This document shows, in pieces, positions 1 to 7,164 of a DNA stretch of 64,000 nucleotides. Position numbers and translations under genes: made by a program. Numbering within the stretch: the first letter of the stretch is position 1; every line of letters starts with the position of its first letter. Source of the DNA: Candidatus Gastranaerophilales bacterium (GTDB taxonomy: Bacteria > Cyanobacteriota > Vampirovibrionia > Gastranaerophilales > Gastranaerophilaceae); NCBI GenBank assembly GCA_944323925.1, contig CALUUI010000001.1, positions 62,001 through 126,000 on the forward strand, written 5' to 3'. Below the pieces are notes generated by a model, which had not been told where the DNA came from, ran no database searches, and worked only from the letters and a program-made list of their open reading frames with translations.

Positions 1-1419
1 CTTGCTATAATCCTTTTAGGCGGAGTTGGAGGACCTTTCCATAGTGCGACTGTTTCGGTTTTTTCTAAAATGATTCCTAATTTGAATTTGAAACCGCAAA
101 ACGATGTAAATAAATTGTATTCGACATTTTTTACAGGGACTTTTATTTTGTTTGGATTAGCTTCTGTTTTATGTTATGTTTATGCTCCGCAAATTATGAG
201 TTTTATTATATCAAACGGCAGCCCAGAGCTAATTTCGCTATCTGTTCAGCATTTTAAAATTATGTCACCTGTCATTCTGTTTGGTGGAATAATCGGTATA
301 TATTATGGTTTGCTTGTTTGTTATAAGCAATTTACACTTCCGAATATTTCTCCTATAGTTTTAAGTCTTGTAATTATTGTAGCCGTGTTATTATGTGGTA
401 ATGATCCAAATGGTTTGGTTCTTGCTTGGGCAACAACTATTGGTGGACTCTTGCAGCTTATAGTTCAGTATCCGAAACTTAGACAAATCGGTTTTAGGGT
501 TAAACCTAACTTCGAATTTTTTAATAATCCTCAATTTAAAACTCTTTGTGAACTGCTTTTCCCTGCGGTTTTAAGTTCAACTATTGGTCAAATTAATATT
601 TATATCGACATGTTTTTTGCTTCATCATTAAGAGAAGGCGCTTGGACAGCGGTTGTTTATGCAAATAGAATTTTCCAATTTCCTGTAGGTATCTTGGTTA
701 CGGCTTTCTTGGTTCCGCTATTTCCGCTTTTCTCAAGATATGTCGCCGATAATGACTTTGATGGTATAAGAAGATATTTTAATAAGGGTGTAGGCGTGCT
801 GTTCTTTATGTCTATTCCTATTATTATTTGTATTTTATTACTAGGAAAGGATGCTATTAGTCTGGTCTTTGAACGTGGAGCTTTTGATGAAAATGCTGTT
901 TGGATGGTTACTGAGGCTCTTTGGTTCTTATCGGTTTCTATTCTTCCTTACGTATTTAGAGATTCTATTACAAGAATCTATTATTCGTTTAATGATTCTA
1001 AAACCCCTTTTATTGTCGCTTCTTGTGCAATATTGCTTAAGTATATATTAAATGTTATATTAATCTCTAAGCTGCATATGGGGATTGCAGGTATTACTCT
1101 GTCTACTTCTTTTATAACTTTGTTCAATGCAGTTATCTTGGGGTTATTTATATCCAAGAAAATTAAATTGGAATATAGATCCCTGTTTGGAAATCTGTTT
1201 AAAATGCTTATGGCAGGAACATTAACTTTTGTTATTTGTATCCTATTTGCTCATCTTTTAAATAATCTTCCTATTGGGAAATATGCTTTAGAACTCGTTA
1301 AAATACTTTGTGTAACTTCTCTTTGTTTCACTGTTTATTCAATATTTAGCTTAATTTTTAAAATGGATTATGCTATTGATTTGTACGAAAGAATACAGGC
1401 TAAATTTATAAAACATTAA
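1..1419 (+). CDS. murJ: Lipid II flippase MurJ (MviN family), 5' end outside window
   Basis: Polytopic inner-membrane protein of the MOP superfamily that flips the lipid-linked peptidoglycan precursor to the periplasm. The frame is open from base 1, so the true start lies upstream; 472 codons are visible. The first visible residues carry a GGPFHSA segment close to the conserved N-terminal region of MurJ, followed by about a dozen hydrophobic helices. The region around bases 640-720 (VVYANRIFQFPVGILV) matches the MurJ/MviN core. It ends 3 bp before the convergent EF-hand gene with no clear hairpin between. Family assignment is firm; only the extreme N-terminus is missing. Confidence 0.88.
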   Translation, partial: LAIILLGGVGGPFHSATVSVFSKMIPNLNLKPQNDVNKLYSTFFTGTFILFGLASVLCYVYAPQIMSFIISNGSPELISLSVQHFKIMSPVILFGGIIGIYYGLLVCYKQFTLPNISPIVLSLVIIVAVLLCGNDPNGLVLAWATTIGGLLQLIVQYPKLRQIGFRVKPNFEFFNNPQFKTLCELLFPAVLSSTIGQINIYIDMFFASSLREGAWTAVVYANRIFQFPVGILVTAFLVPLFPLFSRYVADNDFDGIRRYFNKGVGVLFFMSIPIIICILLLGKDAISLVFERGAFDENAVWMVTEALWFLSVSILPYVFRDSITRIYYSFNDSKTPFIVASCAILLKYILNVILISKLHMGIAGITLSTSFITLFNAVILGLFISKKIKLEYRSLFGNLFKMLMAGTLTFVICILFAHLLNNLPIGKYALELVKILCVTSLCFTVYSIFSLIFKMDYAIDLYERIQAKFIKH

Positions 1420-1422
1420 TAT

Positions 1423-1914
1423 TTAGTATTTAAAAGGATTATTTACATGAATTTCGTGGAGTGTAGCTTCTTCATCATCTAAGATGAATTTCCCATCAAT
1501 TCCGCCTTGTGCGTCACACATTTTGGTAAATACAGCATATTCTTCTTTCGAGATTATATTGTCTCCATTTGTATCTAAAGCCTTAAAACTTCTTTCTCCT
1601 AAGTGCGTAAGGCGACGCTTGATTAAATTTCTTTCATCATTAGGAGAATTATATCGTTCTTTGTGTGATTCATAGTATAATTTAAGCAAGCCTTGCTGGT
1701 ATTCGCCTTTGTCAACTTTACCATCTTTGTTGTCGTCAAAATATTCAAGCATTTTATCAGAATAAGCTATATATGCTTCTTGTTGCTCTACCTCGGTAGT
1801 TTTTTTAGGATTAAAAAGTACTATTTCTTTTTTTATATGTTTAGGATATTTCTTTTCTGCAATTTCCATTCGGGTATTGAATGCTTTCTGAATAGTATTA
1901 TTATCCGGTAACAT
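1423..1914 (-). CDS. EF-hand calcium-binding protein
   Basis: 163-residue protein without signal peptide or membrane segment. Two EF-hand loops are visible: residues 60-71 (DDNKDGKVDKGE, canonical) and 114-125 (DTNGDNIISKEE, with Asn in place of the usual Gly at loop position 6). Charged helices flank both, as expected for paired EF-hands. The ATG at 1914 has an AGGAG ribosome binding site about 8 nt upstream, so the start is well supported. The partner is unknown. Calcium binding is inferred from the loops. It is convergent with murJ and divergent from the folate gene, so it is probably monocistronic. Confidence 0.8.
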   Translation of the reverse strand: MLPDNNTIQKAFNTRMEIAEKKYPKHIKKEIVLFNPKKTTEVEQQEAYIAYSDKMLEYFDDNKDGKVDKGEYQQGLLKLYYESHKERYNSPNDERNLIKRRLTHLGERSFKALDTNGDNIISKEEYAVFTKMCDAQGGIDGKFILDDEEATLHEIHVNNPFKY

Positions 1915-2018
1915 CTCTCTTCTCCTAAGTTATATATATAATATATAAAGTTATTTTGTAGTAAAAATTTGCCAAATTTTATATTGAATGTAAATATTTG
2001 TAAAAATAACATAATTAA

Positions 2019-2047
2019 TTGTCGAACTGAAAAGAGCAATGTAAAAT
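2019..2047 (+). promoter_or_regulatory. Promoter of the folate cyclo-ligase gene, leaderless geometry
   Basis: TTGTCG (2019-2024), 17 bp, TAAAAT (2042-2047), then 6 nt to the ATG at 2054. Transcription would begin at or next to the start codon. No Shine-Dalgarno sequence precedes the ATG. Confidence 0.6.
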
Positions 2048-2053
2048 ATTTAT

Positions 2054-2575
2054 ATGGAAAAATCTGAATTAAGAAAAATTTCAAAGCAGAAACGTAAAAG
2101 TCTTAATCTTAAGTTAATAAGTAATAAAATTGTAGAGCAAATAGAGAGTTTAGAGTCTTTTAAGTCTTCTAAAACAGTTATGATATTTTATCCAAAAGAA
2201 GGCGAGATAGATTTGCGATGCTTAGTAAGAAATGAAAAAAAATATTGTTTACCTCGATTGAATGGAGATGAAATATGCCCTTGTCCTTGGTGTTTAGGAG
2301 AAGATTTAATCCTTTCTAAATATAATATTTATGAGCCTATAACACACGAATTGAGTGTTGCTGACGTAGATTTAATAATATTGCCGGGGTTGTGTGCGGA
2401 CTATACTAAAAATAGGCTTGGGTATGGCAAAGGCTGTTATGACAAATTTTTAGAAAAGTGTTCAGCAAAAACAATTTTCCCAGTGCCTGATGAGTTGTTG
2501 TTTGATGAAATTCCAATTGATAACAATGATAAAAAAGTTGATATAATAGTAACTCAATCGAGAATTATATTTTAA
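2054..2575 (+). CDS. 5-formyltetrahydrofolate cyclo-ligase
   Basis: Converts 5-formyl-THF to 5,10-methenyl-THF using ATP, a cytosolic one-carbon salvage step. Its 173 residues are slightly short for the family (about 190). Seen: an N-terminal K/R-rich helix (MEKSELRKISKQKRK), the FYPKEGEID region, and the C-terminal LGYGKGCYDKF motif that corresponds to the family's G-x-G-x-G-[YC]-Y-D nucleotide-binding signature. The start at 2054 has no Shine-Dalgarno, but a good promoter lies exactly 6 nt upstream, which suggests a leaderless message. Downstream lies the STAS-like gene with its own possible -10 element. Confidence 0.88.
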   Translation: MEKSELRKISKQKRKSLNLKLISNKIVEQIESLESFKSSKTVMIFYPKEGEIDLRCLVRNEKKYCLPRLNGDEICPCPWCLGEDLILSKYNIYEPITHELSVADVDLIILPGLCADYTKNRLGYGKGCYDKFLEKCSAKTIFPVPDELLFDEIPIDNNDKKVDIIVTQSRIIF

Positions 2576-2645
2576 TACTAAAGTTATAAAAATCTTATAA
2601 GTTCCGGTAATGTAGAAAGCAGGAAAAAATTGTTAAAATCAAAGT

Positions 2646-2990
2646 ATGTTGACATATATTACAGAAAAACATACTGTTTTTTATCCGGATTTCCGTATAT
2701 TTACATCAAAATGTGTTGATGAAATATCGACGTATATTAAACTTCAGAAAAAAGAAAAAACATATAATTCTGTTGTAATTGATATGTCCAAAATACAGGT
2801 TTTGACAACAGAATTTTTTGACTTGATAAATGGTTGTCCAAATAAGATTATTTTAATAAATACAAGTGCTGAAATATTAGCAGTGTTGAACTTAATGGGA
2901 TATGATAAAAAATTGAAATTGTTTGTAAATAATATAGATATGGAAGAAGATAGACGAGAATTAAGAAATCGAAAATTTCACGTTGTGTGA
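2646..2990 (+). CDS. STAS-domain-like protein
   Basis: 114-residue soluble protein. The order beta strand (VVIDMSK), short loop (IQVLTTEF), helix, beta strand (KIILINTS), helix (AEILAVLNLMGYDKKL), strand is that of STAS domains such as SpoIIAA anti-anti-sigma factors. In those, Asp-Ser-Ser at the loop end is phosphorylated; here the equivalent loop has Thr-Thr, so phosphorylation cannot be assumed. No partner anti-sigma kinase lies nearby. A TAAAAT box (2634-2639) sits 6 nt before the ATG and no Shine-Dalgarno is visible. The gene may have structural or partner-switching roles; function unknown. Confidence 0.55.
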   Translation: MLTYITEKHTVFYPDFRIFTSKCVDEISTYIKLQKKEKTYNSVVIDMSKIQVLTTEFFDLINGCPNKIILINTSAEILAVLNLMGYDKKLKLFVNNIDMEEDRRELRNRKFHVV

Positions 2991-3010
2991 ACAGTAAAAT
3001 GTAGTATAAT
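2983..3010 (+). promoter_or_regulatory. Promoter of dapF
   Basis: TTGTGT (2983-2988), 16 bp, TATAAT (3005-3010). Initiation near 3017 would leave the in-frame ATG at 3013 untranscribed and favours the ATG at 3034, which has a GGAG site at 3024-3027. Confidence 0.6.
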
Positions 3011-3033
3011 AAATGAGAAAGTTGGAGAAGAAG

Positions 3034-3879
3034 ATGAAAACAGTACATTTTACAAAGATGCAAGGTTGTGGAAATGATTTTGTAATATTGGACTATGCCG
3101 AATACAGAAAATCGGGTATGTTTATGTCAGATTTGTCTCGGAAATTGTGCGATAGACACTTTGGAATAGGTGCCGATGGTTTGATTATACCTGATTATAA
3201 AACAAATGAAGCCGATGTGGGTTGGTATTTTTATAATTCGGACGGATCAACTGCCCAAATGTGCGGAAATGGAATGAGGTGTTTTGCAAGATATCTGTAT
3301 GATAAAAAACTAATAGAAAAACAAGAATTTACCGTTAAGACAGGAGCAGGGATTATAACTCCTAAGATTCTACCAACAAATGAGGTTACAGTAAAAATGT
3401 CAGTACCGATTTTAGAGGTTGAAAAAATCCCGTTTTTAGGTAACAAAGCTCTTAATTATGAATTAAAATTAAATGATATTACCTTTGTAGGGAATGCAAT
3501 ATCTATGGGAAACCCACATTTTGTAATCTTTATTGATGGAAATACAATGGATAATGCGAAAAAATACGGCTCGCAAATAGAGTTAAATAAACTTTTCCCA
3601 GAGAAAACAAATGTAGAATTTGTTAAACAAATTTCAAGGACAGAATTAGAACTAAGTGTATGGGAACGAGGATGTGGTATAACATTGGCTTGCGGAACAG
3701 GAGCGTGTGCAACAGTTGTAGCCGGAATATTAAATAATTTTACGGAAAGTAAAGTTTTAGTAAAACTTCCTGGTGGAGCTGTAACGATTGAGTGGCAAGG
3801 GCAAGAGGATGATACTAATTATCCGGTTTACCTTACAGGTTCCGCAGATTATACTTTTGAAGGCGATTTTATATTGTAA
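3034..3879 (+). CDS. dapF: Diaminopimelate epimerase
   Basis: Interconverts LL- and meso-diaminopimelate for lysine and peptidoglycan synthesis. The 281-residue length is typical. Seen: N-terminal KMQGCGNDFV; MCGNGMRCFARY with the first catalytic Cys; and the C-terminal ACGTGACA with the second catalytic Cys. A longer reading frame from ATG 3013 exists, but 3034 is preferred because GGAG lies 6 nt before it, the putative transcription start lies between the two ATGs, and family members begin with a short stretch like MKTVHFTKMQG. No sign of truncation. The next gene, rpsF, has its own Shine-Dalgarno. Confidence 0.95.
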   Translation: MKTVHFTKMQGCGNDFVILDYAEYRKSGMFMSDLSRKLCDRHFGIGADGLIIPDYKTNEADVGWYFYNSDGSTAQMCGNGMRCFARYLYDKKLIEKQEFTVKTGAGIITPKILPTNEVTVKMSVPILEVEKIPFLGNKALNYELKLNDITFVGNAISMGNPHFVIFIDGNTMDNAKKYGSQIELNKLFPEKTNVEFVKQISRTELELSVWERGCGITLACGTGACATVVAGILNNFTESKVLVKLPGGAVTIEWQGQEDDTNYPVYLTGSADYTFEGDFIL

Positions 3880-3924
3880 TTTTTATGTTTATGTTAAAAT
3901 CTATTTATAAGGAGAAATATAAAT

Positions 3925-4227
3925 ATGAAAAATTATGAATTATTGACAATTTTAAAACCCAATCTTGATTCAGAAGAAGTAGATAAGGTTGTAGAAAAAT
4001 TAAATTCAGATATCGCAGCAATGGGCGGATCTGTTATTGCCTCTGATAAAATCGGACGTAAAAAGTTAGCATTTGATGTTCAAAGTTTCAGAGATGGTTT
4101 CTTTGTAAATACTGTATTTTCTTTACCTTCTGAAAAGGTTGCAGAATTTACCAGAAACCTAAGATTGAATGAAAATATTATTAGAATTATGTTTTTAGAA
4201 TCATCAAAGAAAGCACAGGCTGTATAA
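3925..4227 (+). CDS. rpsF: 30S ribosomal protein S6
   Basis: 100 residues, with the S6 N-terminal strand MKNYELLTILKP, a central GRKKLAFDVQ (16S rRNA contact region) and the expected C-terminal strand NENIIRIMF. S6 binds S18 in the small-subunit platform. AAGGAG precedes the ATG at good spacing. The stop overlaps the ssb start as TAATG, so the two are translationally coupled in the classical rpsF-ssb-rpsR order. Confidence 0.97.
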   Translation: MKNYELLTILKPNLDSEEVDKVVEKLNSDIAAMGGSVIASDKIGRKKLAFDVQSFRDGFFVNTVFSLPSEKVAEFTRNLRLNENIIRIMFLESSKKAQAV

Positions 4228-4643
4228 TGTCATTAGCAAAAGCGGTTGTTACAGGTACAATAGTTAGAACGCCGGAGGAACGTTTTACTCAGAATAATGT
4301 TTCGGTGTCTTCTTTTGTTGTCTCTGTGGAAGATAGAAATTCAGAACCTATTCTTTTAAGGGTTATATCAAAACGTCAGTCACAGCAAGAAGTTCTATCT
4401 ACTCTTTCAAAAGCAGATAGAGTACTTGTAGAAGGTTCACTTCAAATTGTGGGCGTAAAGGATGAACGTGGCAATGAAAGAAAAGTTTTTGAATTGGATG
4501 CTAATACTATTGAAAAGATAGGTGGTGCGTCTGCAGCTTCTAAAGCTGCGATAGAATCGGATGAACCAATTGTTAAATACTCTGATTCTGAAGAAATTGA
4601 TGATGTAAATGAGTTGATAAATGAGGAAGAAATTCCTTTTTAA
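4227..4643 (+). CDS. ssb: Single-stranded DNA-binding protein
   Basis: 138-residue OB-fold SSB. The N-terminal half holds the OB fold (AVVTGTIVRTPEERFT through VLVEGSLQIVG). The linker is acidic and ends in EEEIPF, the conserved tip that recruits replication and repair partners. It is shorter than E. coli SSB (178) because the Gly/Gln-rich linker is reduced. It starts inside the rpsF stop codon (TAATG) and is followed by rpsR after 40 nt. No frameshift or missing element. Confidence 0.95.
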   Translation: MSLAKAVVTGTIVRTPEERFTQNNVSVSSFVVSVEDRNSEPILLRVISKRQSQQEVLSTLSKADRVLVEGSLQIVGVKDERGNERKVFELDANTIEKIGGASAASKAAIESDEPIVKYSDSEEIDDVNELINEEEIPF

Positions 4644-4683
4644 TGTAGTACAAATATAAGGCTAGAAAGGCAAATTAATAACA

Positions 4684-4917
4684 ATGGCAAAACAAGATTT
4701 ACAAGACAAGAAAAAACGTAAAACCTGTTCATTTTGCGCAGAACACGTTGATTCTATTGATTACAAAGATGCGTCTAAGTTAAAACGCTATTTAACAGAA
4801 GCAGGTAAAATTATTCCTAGAAGAGTTACTGGTAACTGTGCTAAGCACCAAAGAATGATTACAAAGGCTGTTAAACGTGCTCGTGAAGCATCTATCATTG
4901 GTTACGTTTTTGACTAA
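4684..4917 (+). CDS. rpsR: 30S ribosomal protein S18
   Basis: 77 residues. The basic N-terminus is followed by KTCSFC, then YKDASKLKRYLTEAGKI and PRRVTGNCAKHQR, the S18 signature. The CxxC plus downstream Cys/His pattern is that of the zinc-binding C+ type of S18, so cellular zinc may matter for this form. It is the last gene of the rpsF-ssb-rpsR operon, with a strong intrinsic terminator 14 nt after the stop. Confidence 0.96.
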   Translation: MAKQDLQDKKKRKTCSFCAEHVDSIDYKDASKLKRYLTEAGKIIPRRVTGNCAKHQRMITKAVKRAREASIIGYVFD

Positions 4918-4930
4918 TCTTTTGAAAGTA

Positions 4931-4970
4931 AAAGCGGATAAATCTCTTGGCGGATTTATCCGCTTTATTT
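4931..4970 (+). terminator. Intrinsic terminator after rpsR
   Basis: Perfect 14-bp stem (4931-4944 with 4953-4966), 8-nt loop, T-rich tail ATTTTCT. Confidence 0.88.
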
Positions 4971-5002
4971 TCTGGTAAAATGTTAATTATAAGGATACGA
5001 AA

Positions 5003-5191
5003 ATGGATAACAAAATTACTATCAGATCAGACAGAAAAGATGATTATACTTTTCAGTATAAAGGTGAAGATGTTGTTTTAAAAGCTGGCAGCATTTTAAG
5101 TATTGCTGATGGTTTACATGAAGTTGTTCTTCCAACTTGTGTAATGAAAGTTTTTAATAATTTAATTGTTATTAAAGATGATGTAAAGTAA
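5003..5191 (+). CDS. Small hypothetical protein, 62 aa
   Basis: 62 residues with alternating short strands (DYTFQYKGEDVVLKAGSI, VVLPTCVMKVFNNLIVIKDD), no signal peptide and no membrane helix; probably a small beta protein. AAGGA lies about 8 nt before the ATG and a TAAAAT box at 4976-4981 could be its -10. It lies between two strong terminators (4931-4970 and 5211-5244), which marks it as a separate short transcription unit and supports it being real. Family not recognised. Confidence 0.65.
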   Translation: MDNKITIRSDRKDDYTFQYKGEDVVLKAGSILSIADGLHEVVLPTCVMKVFNNLIVIKDDVK

Positions 5192-5210
5192 ACTAATATA
5201 TTATATTATA

Positions 5211-5244
5211 AAAAATGCGGCTTTTTATTAAAAGCCGCATTTTT
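5211..5244. terminator. Bidirectional terminator between convergent genes
   Basis: Perfect 15-bp stem (5211-5225 with 5230-5244), 4-nt loop, A-run on the left and T-run on the right. It can serve both the 62-aa gene and the minus-strand amylase-family gene ending at 5263. Confidence 0.88.
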
Positions 5245-5262
5245 TATTGCTTTTAAGATAAA

Positions 5263-7164
5263 TTAAACTTTTTCAGTCTTTTTATCTTCTTGTTCAACCT
5301 CAACGATTTCTTCATTATTTTCGTCTATATTTTCTGAATCAAGATCGTTATCATCATCAAGAACTGGAATTCGAGCACCTTCGTCAAAGTTTTGTTTAAA
5401 TACATCATTGAAATAATATTCTTCTATTTTAGGAGTATTAACTTCAAACACATATGCCTTTGCAGGTGCCAAAATCGCTCTGATTTCATCATTATCAACT
5501 TGTATTGTACTTTTCTCACCATATTCAGGAGCTAAATTCTTTAACTTATCGTGAGCTTTTAGACCAGGGACGTAAACTTTTACTGATATAGGACGGTTAA
5601 CGTTTTTGTTAGCAAGTACTACTAAGGTTTTACCGTTCAAATGTCTTGCATAAGGGATGATCCAGTCGCCTTTATCTCCTTCTTTATCTAACTCAATGAA
5701 ACTACCTTTTGTGATAATATCATCATATTTTTGGCGCATTTCATTTGTTTCTTTCATTACTCTGCCAATATCATGATAATTACCAACCGATGGGCCGGAG
5801 AAGTTAAATAAATCTAATTTATTTTTGTGTACTTTATTGATAAGACTGTCAGTCTGTGTTTCAATGTCTTCCTTATTTGCATATGGATAATCATAAGCAT
5901 CCCCATATTGGAATCCATCAACATAGTATGGATTGGTCATTGGTATTGTTGATTGAATAATAGTAGATAAGTTACAGAAAACTTCACCGCCTCTTACCAT
6001 TGCTGACATATCATCGTGGGTAGTAAATGAACCAATCAATGATTTTCCGGCTAGTTCTTTTAACCCATCTCCTTCATAATCTCTATGAGTTAAATCAAGA
6101 TTCATTGTAACATAGTCAATAAATTCACTAGCTTTCATTTCATGGAACATATGATATTGCCCATAATAACAATCAAAACCCGCTCTTAATGAGTCGATAG
6201 GTCTATCGTGCATCATATTAAGTTGAGGAGAAGCACATTCATATGTATATGTTTCAGCTAACCAAGCAAATTCAGGGTCTTTTTTTCTTGAGTATTTAAT
6301 TAATATATCCCAGAATTCAGTAGGTTTAGCTCTTGCAACGTCTGCTCTGATTCCATCAACTCCAAGTTCAATACAGTTATCTACAAGTTGTTTATGCATT
6401 TCTAGCAATTTGGGATTAAGCTCCCGTTTTGTTGCATCATGCCAGGGTTCAAACATTCTTATGTCAACCCAACCTTGTGGACATTTGTCTTCACCGTGTC
6501 TGCCTCTAGCCATTAATTCAGGTTCATTGTTGCTCATATCTAAAGAACCGCAACTTGGAAGATCTAACATTACCTTTATTCCACGTTCGTGGCAAGCATC
6601 AACAAATGCTTTCATTTGTTCTTTTGGCGAGCGTGAATCATTGAAATCTACTAGTACAGGGTCTATTGCAAGATCTCCGTTATCTTCAATAATTTTTAAA
6701 GGAGCATAAACTGATCCTGCAGTTCCCATTGCATGACTCTTTCCTGGTGGGTGGATAGGAAGTATGTGTAATGTATTAACTCCTAAATCTTTAATTTCAT
6801 CAAGTTTGTCAATACAGCTTAAAAATGTTCCGGGTTTTTCTCCTAGTGATGGATTAATACGTCTATCACCGTTTAAATCTTTTGCCCCAAGGATTCTTGG
6901 TATTATTGCCATTATTATTGCATTATTATCACGAATCATTGTACGTAAATTATTTTTATATTCCGGCTTATTTTCTGTTGATTCTTTGATTGCGCTAACT
7001 TTATTTACAGAAACGGCATTAATCTTTGCTTGATTATCCATATAATTATCAAATGGATTAGCACTAGTTTTCTCAGAATGTTTTTGAGGTTCCTCATTTT
7101 GAGTAGACTTAAAAGCCTTTTGAAATTTTGGAAGAATTACATTATAGTTAGAATTAATTTGCAT
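5263..7164 (-). CDS. GH13 (alpha-amylase family) protein with N-terminal motif and acidic tail
   Basis: 633-residue GH13 TIM-barrel protein. Conserved regions: nucleophile in GIRADVA (D275), acid/base in WLAE (E304), and third Asp in TTHDD (D384). After the first strand sits KDLNGDRRIN (96-105), an EF-hand-like insertion that the secreted paralogue at 22171 also has. No signal peptide: the first 75 residues are low-complexity and carry KAFKST. The last 35 residues are strongly acidic. I chose ATG 7164 over 7182 because GGAGG lies 5 nt before it and the gene then overlaps the upstream stop by 11 nt (coupling). Substrate unknown; family firm. Confidence 0.85.
   Translation of the reverse strand: MQINSNYNVILPKFQKAFKSTQNEEPQKHSEKTSANPFDNYMDNQAKINAVSVNKVSAIKESTENKPEYKNNLRTMIRDNNAIIMAIIPRILGAKDLNGDRRINPSLGEKPGTFLSCIDKLDEIKDLGVNTLHILPIHPPGKSHAMGTAGSVYAPLKIIEDNGDLAIDPVLVDFNDSRSPKEQMKAFVDACHERGIKVMLDLPSCGSLDMSNNEPELMARGRHGEDKCPQGWVDIRMFEPWHDATKRELNPKLLEMHKQLVDNCIELGVDGIRADVARAKPTEFWDILIKYSRKKDPEFAWLAETYTYECASPQLNMMHDRPIDSLRAGFDCYYGQYHMFHEMKASEFIDYVTMNLDLTHRDYEGDGLKELAGKSLIGSFTTHDDMSAMVRGGEVFCNLSTIIQSTIPMTNPYYVDGFQYGDAYDYPYANKEDIETQTDSLINKVHKNKLDLFNFSGPSVGNYHDIGRVMKETNEMRQKYDDIITKGSFIELDKEGDKGDWIIPYARHLNGKTLVVLANKNVNRPISVKVYVPGLKAHDKLKNLAPEYGEKSTIQVDNDEIRAILAPAKAYVFEVNTPKIEEYYFNDVFKQNFDEGARIPVLDDDNDLDSENIDENNEEIVEVEQEDKKTEKV

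Noticed and set aside
3013-3033. Longer dapF start at ATG 3013
   Set aside because: It lies at the expected transcription start just after TATAAT; ATG 3034 has GGAG 6 nt upstream and fits the family N-terminus.
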